Part shown: positions 15,389 to 23,532 of the stretch, piece after piece
Layout of the letters: every line of letters starts with the position of its first letter
Position numbering within the stretch: the first letter of the stretch is position 1
Assembly: GCA_013153405.1 (NCBI GenBank)
Contig: JAADEM010000014.1
Span: 1-32,215 of the forward strand
Source: Chlorobiota bacterium
GTDB lineage: Bacteria > Bacteroidota > Bacteroidia > Bacteroidales > Marinilabiliaceae
Length of the DNA stretch: 32,215 nt
Direction: 5' to 3'
Made by a program: the position numbers and the translations under genes
The notes under the pieces: generated by a model
What the model was told of the DNA's origin: nothing
What the model saw: only the letters and a program-made list of their open reading frames with translations
The model's database searches: none

Positions 15389-15727
15389 TTATTTATCCGG
15401 CACCAATAATCCGGCATGTGCACGGTCCATCAGTTCAAGAAGCCTGGCAAGTGTTTCTGTCTTCACATCTGTTTCTGCTGACTTTAACACTACAGATGAT
15501 TCACAATTCAGGTCATCGTAAAGACCATAAATGTCGGTGTATTCTTTACCATCATACTTCCAGACACAAGTAGTGTTTCCGTCATCATCAGTACAACATG
15601 CAGTAACCTGTTCTCCGCAGATATCGTCCTGTTCACAGTATTCTTCAGGATCATCATTACAACTTATTGTAAACAATGTAAAAACAAACAGTGTCATTAA
15701 AGACATTAATAATGTTCTTTTCTTCAT
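15389..15727 (-). CDS. Small Cys-rich lipoprotein
   Basis: This is a short exported lipoprotein of 112 residues from the ATG at 15727; an ATG two codons earlier (15733) is possible. The signal peptide starts MKKRTLL and ends in a lipobox (FTISC). The mature part is acidic and holds six more cysteines, mostly in its first half (segments EEYCEQDDICG, TACCTDDDG, TTCVWKY and LNCESS). That suggests up to three disulfides or a metal site. No family is recognised. It may be a substrate of the TlpA-like oxidoreductase encoded next to it, but that is only inference from context. Confidence 0.75.
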   Translation of the reverse strand: MKKRTLLMSLMTLFVFTLFTISCNDDPEEYCEQDDICGEQVTACCTDDDGNTTCVWKYDGKEYTDIYGLYDDLNCESSVVLKSAETDVKTETLARLLELMDRAHAGLLVPDK

Positions 15728-15806
15728 GGTCATGTTTTTTATAGATTTAGTTAAACATATTATTTTAAAAACAGTTAATAAGCATAAATGTTGCCTATAA
15801 CAGGAA

Positions 15807-18791
15807 CTATTCTACACCAGTATCAAAAGATACAAGTTTCGGGAAAAATACGAGATCAAGCATTTTCTCCTGAGTTCGGATTTTAAGCTCCATCATGCGC
15901 TGTGCTTTTTTCCTGTCGAATCCCACTTTTGATTTACCGTTAATATAAGCATAAATCAGTTTTACGGTACTTCTGTCAAGGTCTTTATCCGACACCTCAT
16001 CTCCACTTTCTGCCTGTCGCTTAAGTAACTTCTGAGATTTTCCTTTCAACACATCGCCCAAGTGGAGTTGTATATGATATTCATAATCCTCGCCCATACT
16101 TTCCATTCCGAAAAATCCGATATCAAGGGCCGAACTCACTATATACGTACGTGGCACATAAAGTTTATTTTTAAACATAAAAATCTTACTCTCGAAGGTT
16201 TTAAACCTGATATTGTCCAGCTCTTTCAAGCCGGTAAATTCGGCCATATCCATTGCAGGTTTATAGTTATAAATTCCACCGTTCTCTATCTTAAAACTTC
16301 CTTTTACCCTTGTCTCATTTTCGAGCAGGGAATCGCCCAGCATAACTGCTTTAATGTGCATTTCGGCAGTTACAAAACCGCCTATGTTTTTGGCTTCAAT
16401 CTCTGTATTACCATACTCTTTAAAATCATCAAACTCACTAAGCAACCGGTTTATATCTATTCTGTTTATTAAATGTTTTGTATTAATTACGGTTTTACCA
16501 CCGGGTTTAATTTCATATCTTACCGAAACATCGGCATTGCCGCCAAAAGCATTAAACTTCAGCTTATCGATAATGTATAAACTGTCGGTCACCTTAAAAA
16601 GTGCTGACATATTTTTAAAAACAGCTTTGTTATACTTTAAACTGTTTACCGATATTTTACCCCTCATAAGTAGTGTATAATTCTGTATCTCTGTTAGGGA
16701 ATCAACTGTTTCAGTCGTATCCACCAACGGAGCCAGTCGGGAATAATCGATATCGTCAAGATGATACTTTCCTTCAACATACAGTTGTTTCTTCATATTC
16801 AGAAAATAAGTATCGTACAGATTGAAAATCTTTACATCATCGGCACTAAAGCCGATATCAAGATAATTTCCCGACACATCGTAGGCCCAAAGTGAATCAG
16901 CAACCATTTTTATCCTGCCCGACAGATTATTAATACTCATAAGGGAATCGGGCATTTCAACCGTCAGGTTGGAAGCTTCGGCTGTTAAATAACTGTTTTT
17001 GAAAAAAAGTTCGGTTATTTTATCGGTAATTGAATCCGGATTTAAGGTTCCTTCGGATTTAACTGAAAACCTTACATTCCCCGACATGCTGTTAATCAAT
17101 GTATCGGGCACTGCACCGGCAAAATCTTCAAAACTGATGTCTCCATTCGCTTTTATCCTGTATTCGGGATAGGTAAGATTACTTACAAATCCGGTGCCGC
17201 TGATTTCCGAATTTCCGGTTTTGATATTAAAGACAATGGAGTCCAGCACAGTTTTCGACAAATTTGTAAGACTACCTTTTAATCCGGTTCTGAAAGAGCT
17301 GTTTTTAAGGCCCAGACCATAATCAGGAAATTCAACAAATAACCCCTCGGCAGAGATTTCCCCGGGTATGTATTTTACTTTACCGGAAAGTTCCTTGAAT
17401 CCGGGAACAGAATCAACAAACTCTGCCGATACATTTTTCAGAACAATCCAGCCCCTGCTTGAATTAAGCGTACTCTCAATAAATTCATCCGTAATGGAGT
17501 CTGGCAGTGTTCCTCGTGTTGAGAAACCGGCATCGATTTTTCCTGAAACAGATTTTACAAGAGAATCCGGAATAAACGTTGTCAAATCGGCCAGATCTAC
17601 GTTCAGCTCTCCGTTTAATTCCCAGGCAGGCTTTTCCATCCCGGTAATCTTCATCGAGAAATTCCCTCTGGTACTGTCGGCCCGGAACGAAAACTTTTTA
17701 ATATCCACCATAGTGGATGCATCATTGCGAAACTTACCGTTTGTTATGTAAATTTCCGAGTTAATATCTTCCAAAACAGGATAATCCCTGGTACTTAAAA
17801 CTGCATCATTAAGTTCAACATTCATTTCCACATAAGGAATAACCGAATCGGAAACTTCACCTTTAATACCGGCAGTAAAATTAAGAGTTCCTGCAATGTC
17901 TGTTATTCCGTATTTTTCGAGTGAATCTTTTGGTATGTATTTTTTTAGTATTCCGAGATCAAGATTATTACCTGTAAAGGTAAGATCGGTTAAAACAGCA
18001 TCCTGTATCACGGCATTCCCTTTGGCAGTCATATATGCCCCATCGGTAATGACGGTTAACCCTGAAATTTTCAGTGTATCATCAAGGAACCCCATATCAA
18101 ATTTCACCTCGGTTTGCTTCATGCGATCAATAGGTGTTCCTTCGATATTAACATCAGTTACAAACGCATTTCCGGTAATTTCTCCTGCATACTCTTCATC
18201 TTTAACCTTCCCTTTTAATTTAATTTCAGGGATATCAATAGTAGCCCGGTACGACTTTGAACTGTCACAATAGTGAATTTTCACATTTTTCAGAATTAAC
18301 CTTTTAAGGGTGAGATCCAGGAGGCTGCTTGTCGTATCTTCTTCTGTTGCTGTGGTGTCAAGAAGAAAGTCAAAATTGCTAATGCCGTTTTTACCTACCA
18401 CATAATCAATATCGGCACCTTCTATCTCAATATCTTTTACATTAAAAATACCATCAATAAGAGGAGCTGATTCGACCGAAATATAAAGCCTGTCGATACT
18501 TACGACAGAATCGGGAAAGGATGTGCTCATACTGTCGGCCGGATAACCGAGTTTCATATTCTTAAACTCGACTGTCGCCAACGGAAATTTTTTAAGCAGC
18601 GTAAAAGATATTTCATTAACCTCAAGAGGAACATTGAGTGATTCCTTCACGTTTCTGAAAGCCAATCTGGCTATCTTTTTTTCCGACAATGCCGCAATAA
18701 TAACCAAAGCTGACACAAACAGCACAATACTTAAAGTAAATATTCTGACAAATTTCCAAAATCTGTTTTTTGTTGTTTTTTGTTTTACCAT
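15807..18791 (-). CDS. AsmA-like large envelope protein
   Basis: This 994-residue protein has one N-terminal membrane segment (about 13-36) after a basic start. A long, regular, beta-rich body follows with repeated short strands (patterns such as LNVDLADL, SGKIDAGFSTRG and MSGNVRFSVKSEGTL), typical of AsmA/TamB-like bridge proteins. An AsmA N-terminal region lies near 1-150 and an AsmA-like C-terminal region near 850-960. Family members span the periplasm and are linked to lipid movement or outer-membrane biogenesis. The end (KSKVGFDRKKAQRMMELKIRTQEKMLDLVF) is helical and charged. It seems to be a single-gene unit. Confidence 0.85.
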   Translation of the reverse strand: MVKQKTTKNRFWKFVRIFTLSIVLFVSALVIIAALSEKKIARLAFRNVKESLNVPLEVNEISFTLLKKFPLATVEFKNMKLGYPADSMSTSFPDSVVSIDRLYISVESAPLIDGIFNVKDIEIEGADIDYVVGKNGISNFDFLLDTTATEEDTTSSLLDLTLKRLILKNVKIHYCDSSKSYRATIDIPEIKLKGKVKDEEYAGEITGNAFVTDVNIEGTPIDRMKQTEVKFDMGFLDDTLKISGLTVITDGAYMTAKGNAVIQDAVLTDLTFTGNNLDLGILKKYIPKDSLEKYGITDIAGTLNFTAGIKGEVSDSVIPYVEMNVELNDAVLSTRDYPVLEDINSEIYITNGKFRNDASTMVDIKKFSFRADSTRGNFSMKITGMEKPAWELNGELNVDLADLTTFIPDSLVKSVSGKIDAGFSTRGTLPDSITDEFIESTLNSSRGWIVLKNVSAEFVDSVPGFKELSGKVKYIPGEISAEGLFVEFPDYGLGLKNSSFRTGLKGSLTNLSKTVLDSIVFNIKTGNSEISGTGFVSNLTYPEYRIKANGDISFEDFAGAVPDTLINSMSGNVRFSVKSEGTLNPDSITDKITELFFKNSYLTAEASNLTVEMPDSLMSINNLSGRIKMVADSLWAYDVSGNYLDIGFSADDVKIFNLYDTYFLNMKKQLYVEGKYHLDDIDYSRLAPLVDTTETVDSLTEIQNYTLLMRGKISVNSLKYNKAVFKNMSALFKVTDSLYIIDKLKFNAFGGNADVSVRYEIKPGGKTVINTKHLINRIDINRLLSEFDDFKEYGNTEIEAKNIGGFVTAEMHIKAVMLGDSLLENETRVKGSFKIENGGIYNYKPAMDMAEFTGLKELDNIRFKTFESKIFMFKNKLYVPRTYIVSSALDIGFFGMESMGEDYEYHIQLHLGDVLKGKSQKLLKRQAESGDEVSDKDLDRSTVKLIYAYINGKSKVGFDRKKAQRMMELKIRTQEKMLDLVFFPKLVSFDTGVE

Positions 18792-18869
18792 GAGAATACA
18801 ACTAATAAATCAACATAAAATATAATGATTTTACGGAAATTATAAAATTCTGTTCGAATAAAAGAAAAA

Positions 18870-18917
18870 CCGCAGTAGAAATCAGCTTAAACAGAAATGC
18901 TGAAAAATCCGTTGCGG
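18870..18917 (-). terminator. Nested hairpin terminator after ilvN
   Basis: On the minus strand an outer stem CCGCA/TGCGG (18913-18917 with 18870-18874) encloses an inner TCAGC/GCTGA stem. It is followed by TTTTTCTTTT. It lies just past the ilvN stop and should end the ilvB-ilvN transcript. Confidence 0.65.
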
Positions 18918-18924
18918 CCTTTCC

Positions 18925-18951
18925 CGTAAAAGCAGTTTTTATGCTTTTACG
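18925..18951 (-). other. Perfect 10-bp hairpin spanning the ilvN stop codon
   Basis: CGTAAAAGCA and TGCTTTTACG form perfect arms around a seven-base loop. On the minus strand the loop begins with TAA, the ilvN stop. No T-run follows, so it is not a classical terminator by itself; it may protect the mRNA 3' end or act with the hairpin at 18870-18917. Confidence 0.6.
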
Positions 18952-19475
18952 TATTCGTTAATAGGAAGTTCGCTTAAATACGAAGAAAGTTCTTTTTTCT
19001 GTTTTGATATTGAGATTCTACCAGAGCGTACGAACTGCAATATTCCGAAATGCCTGAGTATATCATACAACTTTTCGGTATCTTCCACATGACCTGTTTT
19101 TTCAATTATAACAAAATCCTTCTGTATATCCACCATTCGTGCATTGTACTCCCTGAGCAAATGCTCCAGGTTTTTTTCTATTGCCGATTCGATTGAAATT
19201 TTATAAAGAGCTATCTCCCTGTAAACTATCTCATCGTTCTGATAATAGGCTGCCCTCAGGACTTCAGGAAGCTTGGATATCTGTTTTACCACTTTTTTTA
19301 CCAGAGCCTCCTCCTCTTCAATTACTATTGTAAAACGGTGCACTCCTTTCATTTCACTCGATGAAACAGTTAAACTTTCAATATTTATATGACGCCGTGT
19401 GAATATTATGGTAATACGGTTCAGAAGCCCGATATGGTTTTCTGAAAATGCCGTAATTGTATACATCTCTTTCAT
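18939..19475 (-). CDS. ilvN: Acetolactate synthase small (regulatory) subunit
   Basis: This 178-residue protein has an N-terminal ACT domain (about 3-78, with TITAFSENHIGLLNRITIIFTRRHINIES split over strands and helix) and the ALS small-subunit C-terminal domain. It binds the large subunit, raises its activity and gives feedback control by valine. It follows ilvB after 57 bases on the same strand. Its last codons lie inside a stable hairpin. Confidence 0.94.
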   Translation of the reverse strand: MKEMYTITAFSENHIGLLNRITIIFTRRHINIESLTVSSSEMKGVHRFTIVIEEEEALVKKVVKQISKLPEVLRAAYYQNDEIVYREIALYKISIESAIEKNLEHLLREYNARMVDIQKDFVIIEKTGHVEDTEKLYDILRHFGILQFVRSGRISISKQKKELSSYLSELPINEYVKA

Positions 19476-19532
19476 AATTAACTTATTTTATTTGTTTTTG
19501 GTTAAATCGTTGATATGAAACTGTTTTCAAAT

Positions 19533-21221
19533 CTATTCAAGCACAATTTCATCAACTGCGCTTCCCGGATAAATCATCGGGAATACATTTGCCTCTTTTT
19601 CAATTTTTACCTCTAACAGATACGGGCCTTCTGAGTTAAGCATATCCTCAATAGCCGTTTCAAGATTCTCTCTGCTTGTCACCACATGGCTTTCTATACC
19701 GAATGCACCGGCCAGCTTCGGAAAGTCAGGTGTCGGCATATTGGTTTCGGCATACCGTTTATCCATAAACAAATCCTGCCACTGACGAACCATACCAAGA
19801 AAATTATTATTAAGCACCATCATTTTTACCGGAAGGTTATACTGAAATATCGTACCAAGCTCCTGAAATGTCATCTGAAAACCTCCGTCACCGGCAAAAA
19901 GCACAACTGTCTTATCGGGAGCTCCAACCTGTGCACCCATTGCTGCAGGCAGGCCGAATCCCATAGTTCCCAAGCCACCCGAAGTAATAAGCGAATTCGG
20001 ATTTTTAAAGTCGTAATAGCGTGCAGCAAACATCTGGTTCTGTCCCACATCAGTAACAACTATTGCTTCTCCTTTTGTTTTATCCGAAAGCATTTTTATT
20101 GCCTCTCCTGAACGTATTTTGCCATTTTCAGGATAGCATTCGGGCTGAATTACCTTTTCATATTCTGTTTTATACAGCTTCTCAAATTCATCAAGCCATT
20201 CACCTCCGGCTTTGTAATTCAACCTTGGTGTTATTGCTTTAAAAAATTCTCTGATATCAGCATTTACCGGAAGGTCGGCCTGCACATTTTTATTAAGTTC
20301 GGCTTCATCAATATCGACATGAATAATTTTTGCTTTTACAGCATATCGTTTCAGATCGCCCGTAACACGATCGTCGAACCGCATTCCTGCTGCAATTATC
20401 AGGTCAGCTTCGTTAGTAAGAATGTTGGGTGCATAATTGCCATGCATTCCGAGCATCCCCACATACCACGGGTTATCTTCGGGAATAGCTGATTTTCCTA
20501 ACAGCGTAACTGCCGTAGGAATATGAGTTTTCTCCATGAAAGCAAGAAGCTCTTTTTCGCCATGTGACAATAGAATACCATGACCGGCAAGAAGCATCGG
20601 CTTACGCGATTCTTTTATCATTTTAACCGCTTCATTCAAGTCATCTTCTTTAAGTTTAGGTACCGGATTGTAAGAACGAATCGATTTTATTTTTTTATAA
20701 CGGTAATCAAGAGTGTTTAACTGAGCATCTTTTGTAATATCGAGCAATACAGGCCCCGGACGACCTGTTGTGGCAAAATGAAATGCTTTGGCTATTGCCT
20801 CTGGAATCTCTTCTGCTTTTGTAACCTGATAATTCCACTTCGTTACCGGCATCGATAAACTTACCATATCAGTTTCCTGAAAAGCATCAGATCCCAGCAA
20901 GTGTGAAGGAACCTGGGCTGTTATAAAAACAGTAGGAATAGAATCGAGGTTTGCATTTGTAATGCCGGTAAGCAGGTTCGTTGCTCCCGGCCCCGATGTT
21001 GCAAAACAGATTCCAGGTTTGCCAGTAACCTGAGCATACGCCTGTGCCGCATGGGCAGCTCCCTGCTCATGTCTCACAAGTATATGTTTTATACTGCAGT
21101 CTTCTTTATGCATTTTGTCGTAAATAGGCATAATAGCACCTCCCGGATATCCGAAGATAGTGTCAACTCCTTCCTCTTTAAGCGACCGGAGTATTGCCTC
21201 TGCTCCCGTAATTTTTTTCAT
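19533..21221 (-). CDS. ilvB: Acetolactate synthase large (catalytic) subunit
   Basis: This 562-residue enzyme depends on thiamine diphosphate. The catalytic glutamate E52 is in RHEQGAAHAAQAY. The central FAD-binding domain has GMRFDDRVTGDL, and the TPP/Mg motif runs from GDGG (444-447) to NNN (471-473). It condenses two pyruvates, or pyruvate with 2-oxobutyrate, in valine, leucine and isoleucine synthesis. The ilvC and ilvD genes are not in the window, although they often neighbour it. It lies 42 bases after a FeMo-cofactor-type domain gene on the same strand, an unusual operon partner. Confidence 0.96.
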   Translation of the reverse strand: MKKITGAEAILRSLKEEGVDTIFGYPGGAIMPIYDKMHKEDCSIKHILVRHEQGAAHAAQAYAQVTGKPGICFATSGPGATNLLTGITNANLDSIPTVFITAQVPSHLLGSDAFQETDMVSLSMPVTKWNYQVTKAEEIPEAIAKAFHFATTGRPGPVLLDITKDAQLNTLDYRYKKIKSIRSYNPVPKLKEDDLNEAVKMIKESRKPMLLAGHGILLSHGEKELLAFMEKTHIPTAVTLLGKSAIPEDNPWYVGMLGMHGNYAPNILTNEADLIIAAGMRFDDRVTGDLKRYAVKAKIIHVDIDEAELNKNVQADLPVNADIREFFKAITPRLNYKAGGEWLDEFEKLYKTEYEKVIQPECYPENGKIRSGEAIKMLSDKTKGEAIVVTDVGQNQMFAARYYDFKNPNSLITSGGLGTMGFGLPAAMGAQVGAPDKTVVLFAGDGGFQMTFQELGTIFQYNLPVKMMVLNNNFLGMVRQWQDLFMDKRYAETNMPTPDFPKLAGAFGIESHVVTSRENLETAIEDMLNSEGPYLLEVKIEKEANVFPMIYPGSAVDEIVLE

Positions 21222-21263
21222 TAAATTTATAGTTTAGTTATATGACTGATTTATTATTTCTTA

Positions 21264-21611
21264 TCACTTACCGGATGTAATCTCAGATATTATCTCCTCA
21301 TCAGACCTTAATGCGCCGTTTACATATGACTCAATCAGCTTGTCGGGAGAATCAATTTTAATACCGATAAACAGATTTATTTTTTTTTCGGTAAAAACCT
21401 TTATAATATTTTTATCAATTTTATAAACAATAAAATCGGTTATCCCCTGGTTTACAGCCCACTCAGGCAAATCAGAAATGTCGGAAGGAGGCACTTCAAC
21501 TTCATTGCTCTTTACATTATCACCATCAATTTCAAATATTTCGCAATAATGGCAATTCTCAAAATACTCACTTAATTTGCCTTTGATGACAGGAATAGCT
21601 ACCCGTTTCAT
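21264..21611 (-). CDS. Dinitrogenase iron-molybdenum cofactor (NifX/NifB C-terminal-type) domain protein
   Basis: This 115-residue single-domain protein is of the FeMo-co biosynthesis fold. It starts MKRVAIPVIKGKLSEYFENC, the family's usual first strand and loop; the NCHYC segment (two cysteines) replaces the more common histidine/glycine loop. The WAVNQGITDFIVY segment and a C-terminal helix (DEEIISEIT) follow. In nitrogen fixers such domains carry Fe-S/Mo clusters, but many Bacteroidota have stand-alone forms of unknown role, and no nif gene is present here. It is 42 bases upstream of ilvB and divergent from the FNR-type regulator. Confidence 0.85.
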   Translation of the reverse strand: MKRVAIPVIKGKLSEYFENCHYCEIFEIDGDNVKSNEVEVPPSDISDLPEWAVNQGITDFIVYKIDKNIIKVFTEKKINLFIGIKIDSPDKLIESYVNGALRSDEEIISEITSGK

Positions 21612-21620
21612 TTTATTTAT

Positions 21621-21641
21621 TTTTGTTTTACAGGAACAAAA
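21621..21641. promoter_or_regulatory. Inverted repeat near the FeMo-co-domain gene start
   Basis: TTTTGTT (21621-21627) and AACAAAA (21635-21641) form a perfect 7+7 dyad with a 7-base spacer, just upstream of the minus-strand start codon. It may be an operator, but it is AT-rich. Confidence 0.35.
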
Positions 21642-21686
21642 ATGATTAAAACTTTGAACATGTCACTACTGATAGATTATGAAATT

Positions 21687-21706
21687 TTACAGTTTTTTTG
21701 CTGTAA
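21687..21706. promoter_or_regulatory. Inverted repeat TTACAG-N8-CTGTAA
   Basis: A perfect 6+6 dyad lies in the divergent region between the FeMo-co-domain gene and the Crp/Fnr gene. The size fits a dimer-bound operator; no TTGAT FNR half-site is seen. Confidence 0.35.
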
Positions 21707-21741
21707 TAATTTTGTTTTTCGTTTAAAACAATAACAATTCA

Positions 21742-21749
21742 TAACTTTG
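21742..21749 (+). promoter_or_regulatory. Promoter -7 element of the Crp/Fnr gene
   Basis: TAACTTTG fits TAnnTTTG. It lies 29 bases before the GTG start, giving a leader of roughly 22 bases. Confidence 0.55.
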
Positions 21750-21778
21750 CACACGTTTAAGATTAAAAACCGGCAATT

Positions 21779-22474
21779 GTGACAGGAGAAGGTAATACAG
21801 CAAACTGCAAATCATGCGAGCATTTTTCAAAATGCTTTCAACACCTGTTTCCCGATGAGCTGGATTTTATCAGTGACAAAAAAATACAGCTTACCTACCT
21901 GCAGGGTGAAACACTTTTCAAACAAGGAGCTTTTGCTCCGTACGTATTATTTGTAATCGACGGACTGGTAAAGGTTTACCTTCAGACCGGCAGCAATAAA
22001 CAGATAAACATCCGCCTTGCAGTAGACGGCGATTATCTTGCATTCTCATCGGTATTCGATGAAAACATTTACAACTATTCGGCAGTTGCTTTGAAAGACT
22101 CACTGGTATGTATGATTGACAAAACGGCATTGCGAAAACTGTTTTTGAAAAATTCCGGATTTGCCATGAGAATAACCTCACGTAATTGCCGAAACGAAGC
22201 CTGGCTGCTGGATATGCTGAAAAACGTAACTTACAAACAGATGCGGGGAAAACTTGCATCTGCCTTACTTTACCTTTCATCGGATAAATTCAGGAAACAC
22301 GATGTGTTCCTCCACCTTACACGGAAAGACATTGCCGACTTCGCTTCAATTACCACTGAAAGTACTATCAGGTTTATCAAAGAATTTGAAAAAGAGAGCA
22401 TTCTGAAACTGACAGGAAAAGATATCGTTGTTTCCGATATAAAAAAGCTTGAAGAGATTGCAAAAAACGGTTAA
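21779..22474 (+). CDS. Crp/Fnr-family regulator with FNR-type cysteines
   Basis: This 231-residue regulator starts at GTG; no ATG lies before residue 112 and an in-frame stop precedes it. The N-terminal CKSCEHFSKC (C10, C13, C19) has the C-X2-C-X5-C spacing of E. coli FNR. C111, in ALKDSLVCMID, falls where FNR has its central Cys122. These four residues ligate the oxygen-sensitive 4Fe-4S cluster in FNR. A cyclic-nucleotide-binding-like barrel (about 30-120) is followed by a dimer helix. The C-terminal helix-turn-helix (about 175-225) has a recognition helix TTESTIRFIKEF, which keeps the FNR Glu and Arg but has Ile for Ser. It is probably an anaerobic/redox regulator. It is divergent from the FeMo-co-ilvBN unit and convergent with the EamA gene. 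Confidence 0.9.
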   Translation: MTGEGNTANCKSCEHFSKCFQHLFPDELDFISDKKIQLTYLQGETLFKQGAFAPYVLFVIDGLVKVYLQTGSNKQINIRLAVDGDYLAFSSVFDENIYNYSAVALKDSLVCMIDKTALRKLFLKNSGFAMRITSRNCRNEAWLLDMLKNVTYKQMRGKLASALLYLSSDKFRKHDVFLHLTRKDIADFASITTESTIRFIKEFEKESILKLTGKDIVVSDIKKLEEIAKNG

Positions 22475-22521
22475 TGACCATCCGGAAATAGTAATACGAA
22501 GTTAAAATGTTTCTGCAATAA

Positions 22522-23418
22522 TTATTTTCCTATTATTACCGGTGTCTTCTTTATTTGTGAAATAAACACACCAGCTATAACAATTACAATCCCAATAAAT
22601 TTTTTAACGGTAAGCTGCTCGTCGAGTAACCACCATGCAAATACAGCCGTGAAAACAGGTATCATATTCACAAAAACATTTGCTTTGGTTATGCCGATTA
22701 CCCTGATAGACCAGGTAAAAAATATAAAAGCAACAGAAGATGCAAATACAGCCAGCTGAAGTACCGACCAGTATGCAGCAGGTTTAATTTCCGAAATCTC
22801 AATATTTCTGAAATCAAACAAAAGAAACATCGGAAGGAAATAAAATACTCCTATCATATTCTGATAGGTAATAATAGAAACAGCATTGTAATGCACAGGT
22901 ATTTTTTTCAAAACAACGGTATATCCCAAAGCAGCAAAAACTGCTACAAAAAGCAATAGTATGCCTGTCAAAGGAGCTTTTAAAGTAAGATCTTTTTCAA
23001 GAATAATCATCAAAACACCGGCAAAAGATATAATTATTCCGGAAAGATTGAGCCAGGTTATTTTTGTTCTGAAAAACAATCGGTCGACAATCGGGGCAAA
23101 AAGCGGAATAGTTGAAATTATAACAGCTCCTACCGTAGAAGATACATATTTCAGTCCGAAACTCTCACCCATAAAATACATAAACGGCTCAAAAAATGCC
23201 AGCAGGGCAAACCACTTCAAATCATGTTTCCTCATACTCTTCAACTGCCCTATTGTTTTTAGAACCACATACAATAAAACCGAGCTTATCAGCAACCTGA
23301 AAAATACAACGGTAAACGGTTCGAAAGATTCATAAGCCTGTTTGACCCAGACAAATGAGAAAGCCCAGAAAATCATTGCAAGCGACAGGGAAATGAAAAC
23401 TTTAGCGTTTTTGCTCAT
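22522..23418 (-). CDS. EamA/DMT-family transporter
   Basis: This 298-residue inner-membrane protein has ten hydrophobic segments arranged as two EamA repeats (about 5-137 and 150-290). The first-repeat start (MIFWAFSFVWVKQAYE) and the second-repeat end (AWWLLDEQLTVKKFIGIVIVIAG) are typical. Drug/metabolite transporters export amino acids or other small metabolites; the substrate here cannot be predicted. A TATATTTG at 23434-23441 (minus strand) is its probable -7 element. It ends convergently 47 bases from the Crp/Fnr gene. Confidence 0.92.
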   Translation of the reverse strand: MSKNAKVFISLSLAMIFWAFSFVWVKQAYESFEPFTVVFFRLLISSVLLYVVLKTIGQLKSMRKHDLKWFALLAFFEPFMYFMGESFGLKYVSSTVGAVIISTIPLFAPIVDRLFFRTKITWLNLSGIIISFAGVLMIILEKDLTLKAPLTGILLLFVAVFAALGYTVVLKKIPVHYNAVSIITYQNMIGVFYFLPMFLLFDFRNIEISEIKPAAYWSVLQLAVFASSVAFIFFTWSIRVIGITKANVFVNMIPVFTAVFAWWLLDEQLTVKKFIGIVIVIAGVFISQIKKTPVIIGK

Positions 23419-23433
23419 TTATTACATTTTTTG

Positions 23434-23441
23434 CAAATATA
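23434..23441 (-). promoter_or_regulatory. Promoter -7 element of the EamA transporter gene
   Basis: The minus strand reads TATATTTG, an exact TAnnTTTG, 15 bases before the start codon. Confidence 0.55.
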
Positions 23442-23481
23442 TGTTTTTGATACAAGGGTGATGTGAATTAATAAGAAAATA

Positions 23482-23513
23482 AAAAACCGGCCTTTTATTT
23501 AAGACCGGTTTTT
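23482..23513 (-). terminator. Intrinsic terminator of the peroxiredoxin gene
   Basis: A 13-base stem with one mismatch (AAAAACCGG side 23482-23494; partner 23501-23513) encloses a six-base loop. Read on the minus strand, a T-rich tail follows. It lies 20 bases past the peroxiredoxin stop. Confidence 0.85.
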
Positions 23514-23532
23514 ACTCTATCAACAATATATC

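Noticed and set aside
21264-21611. Nitrogen fixation locus
   Set aside because: Only one small FeMo-co-type domain is present, with no nifHDK, nifB or nifEN genes. Stand-alone domains of this type are common in non-fixers.
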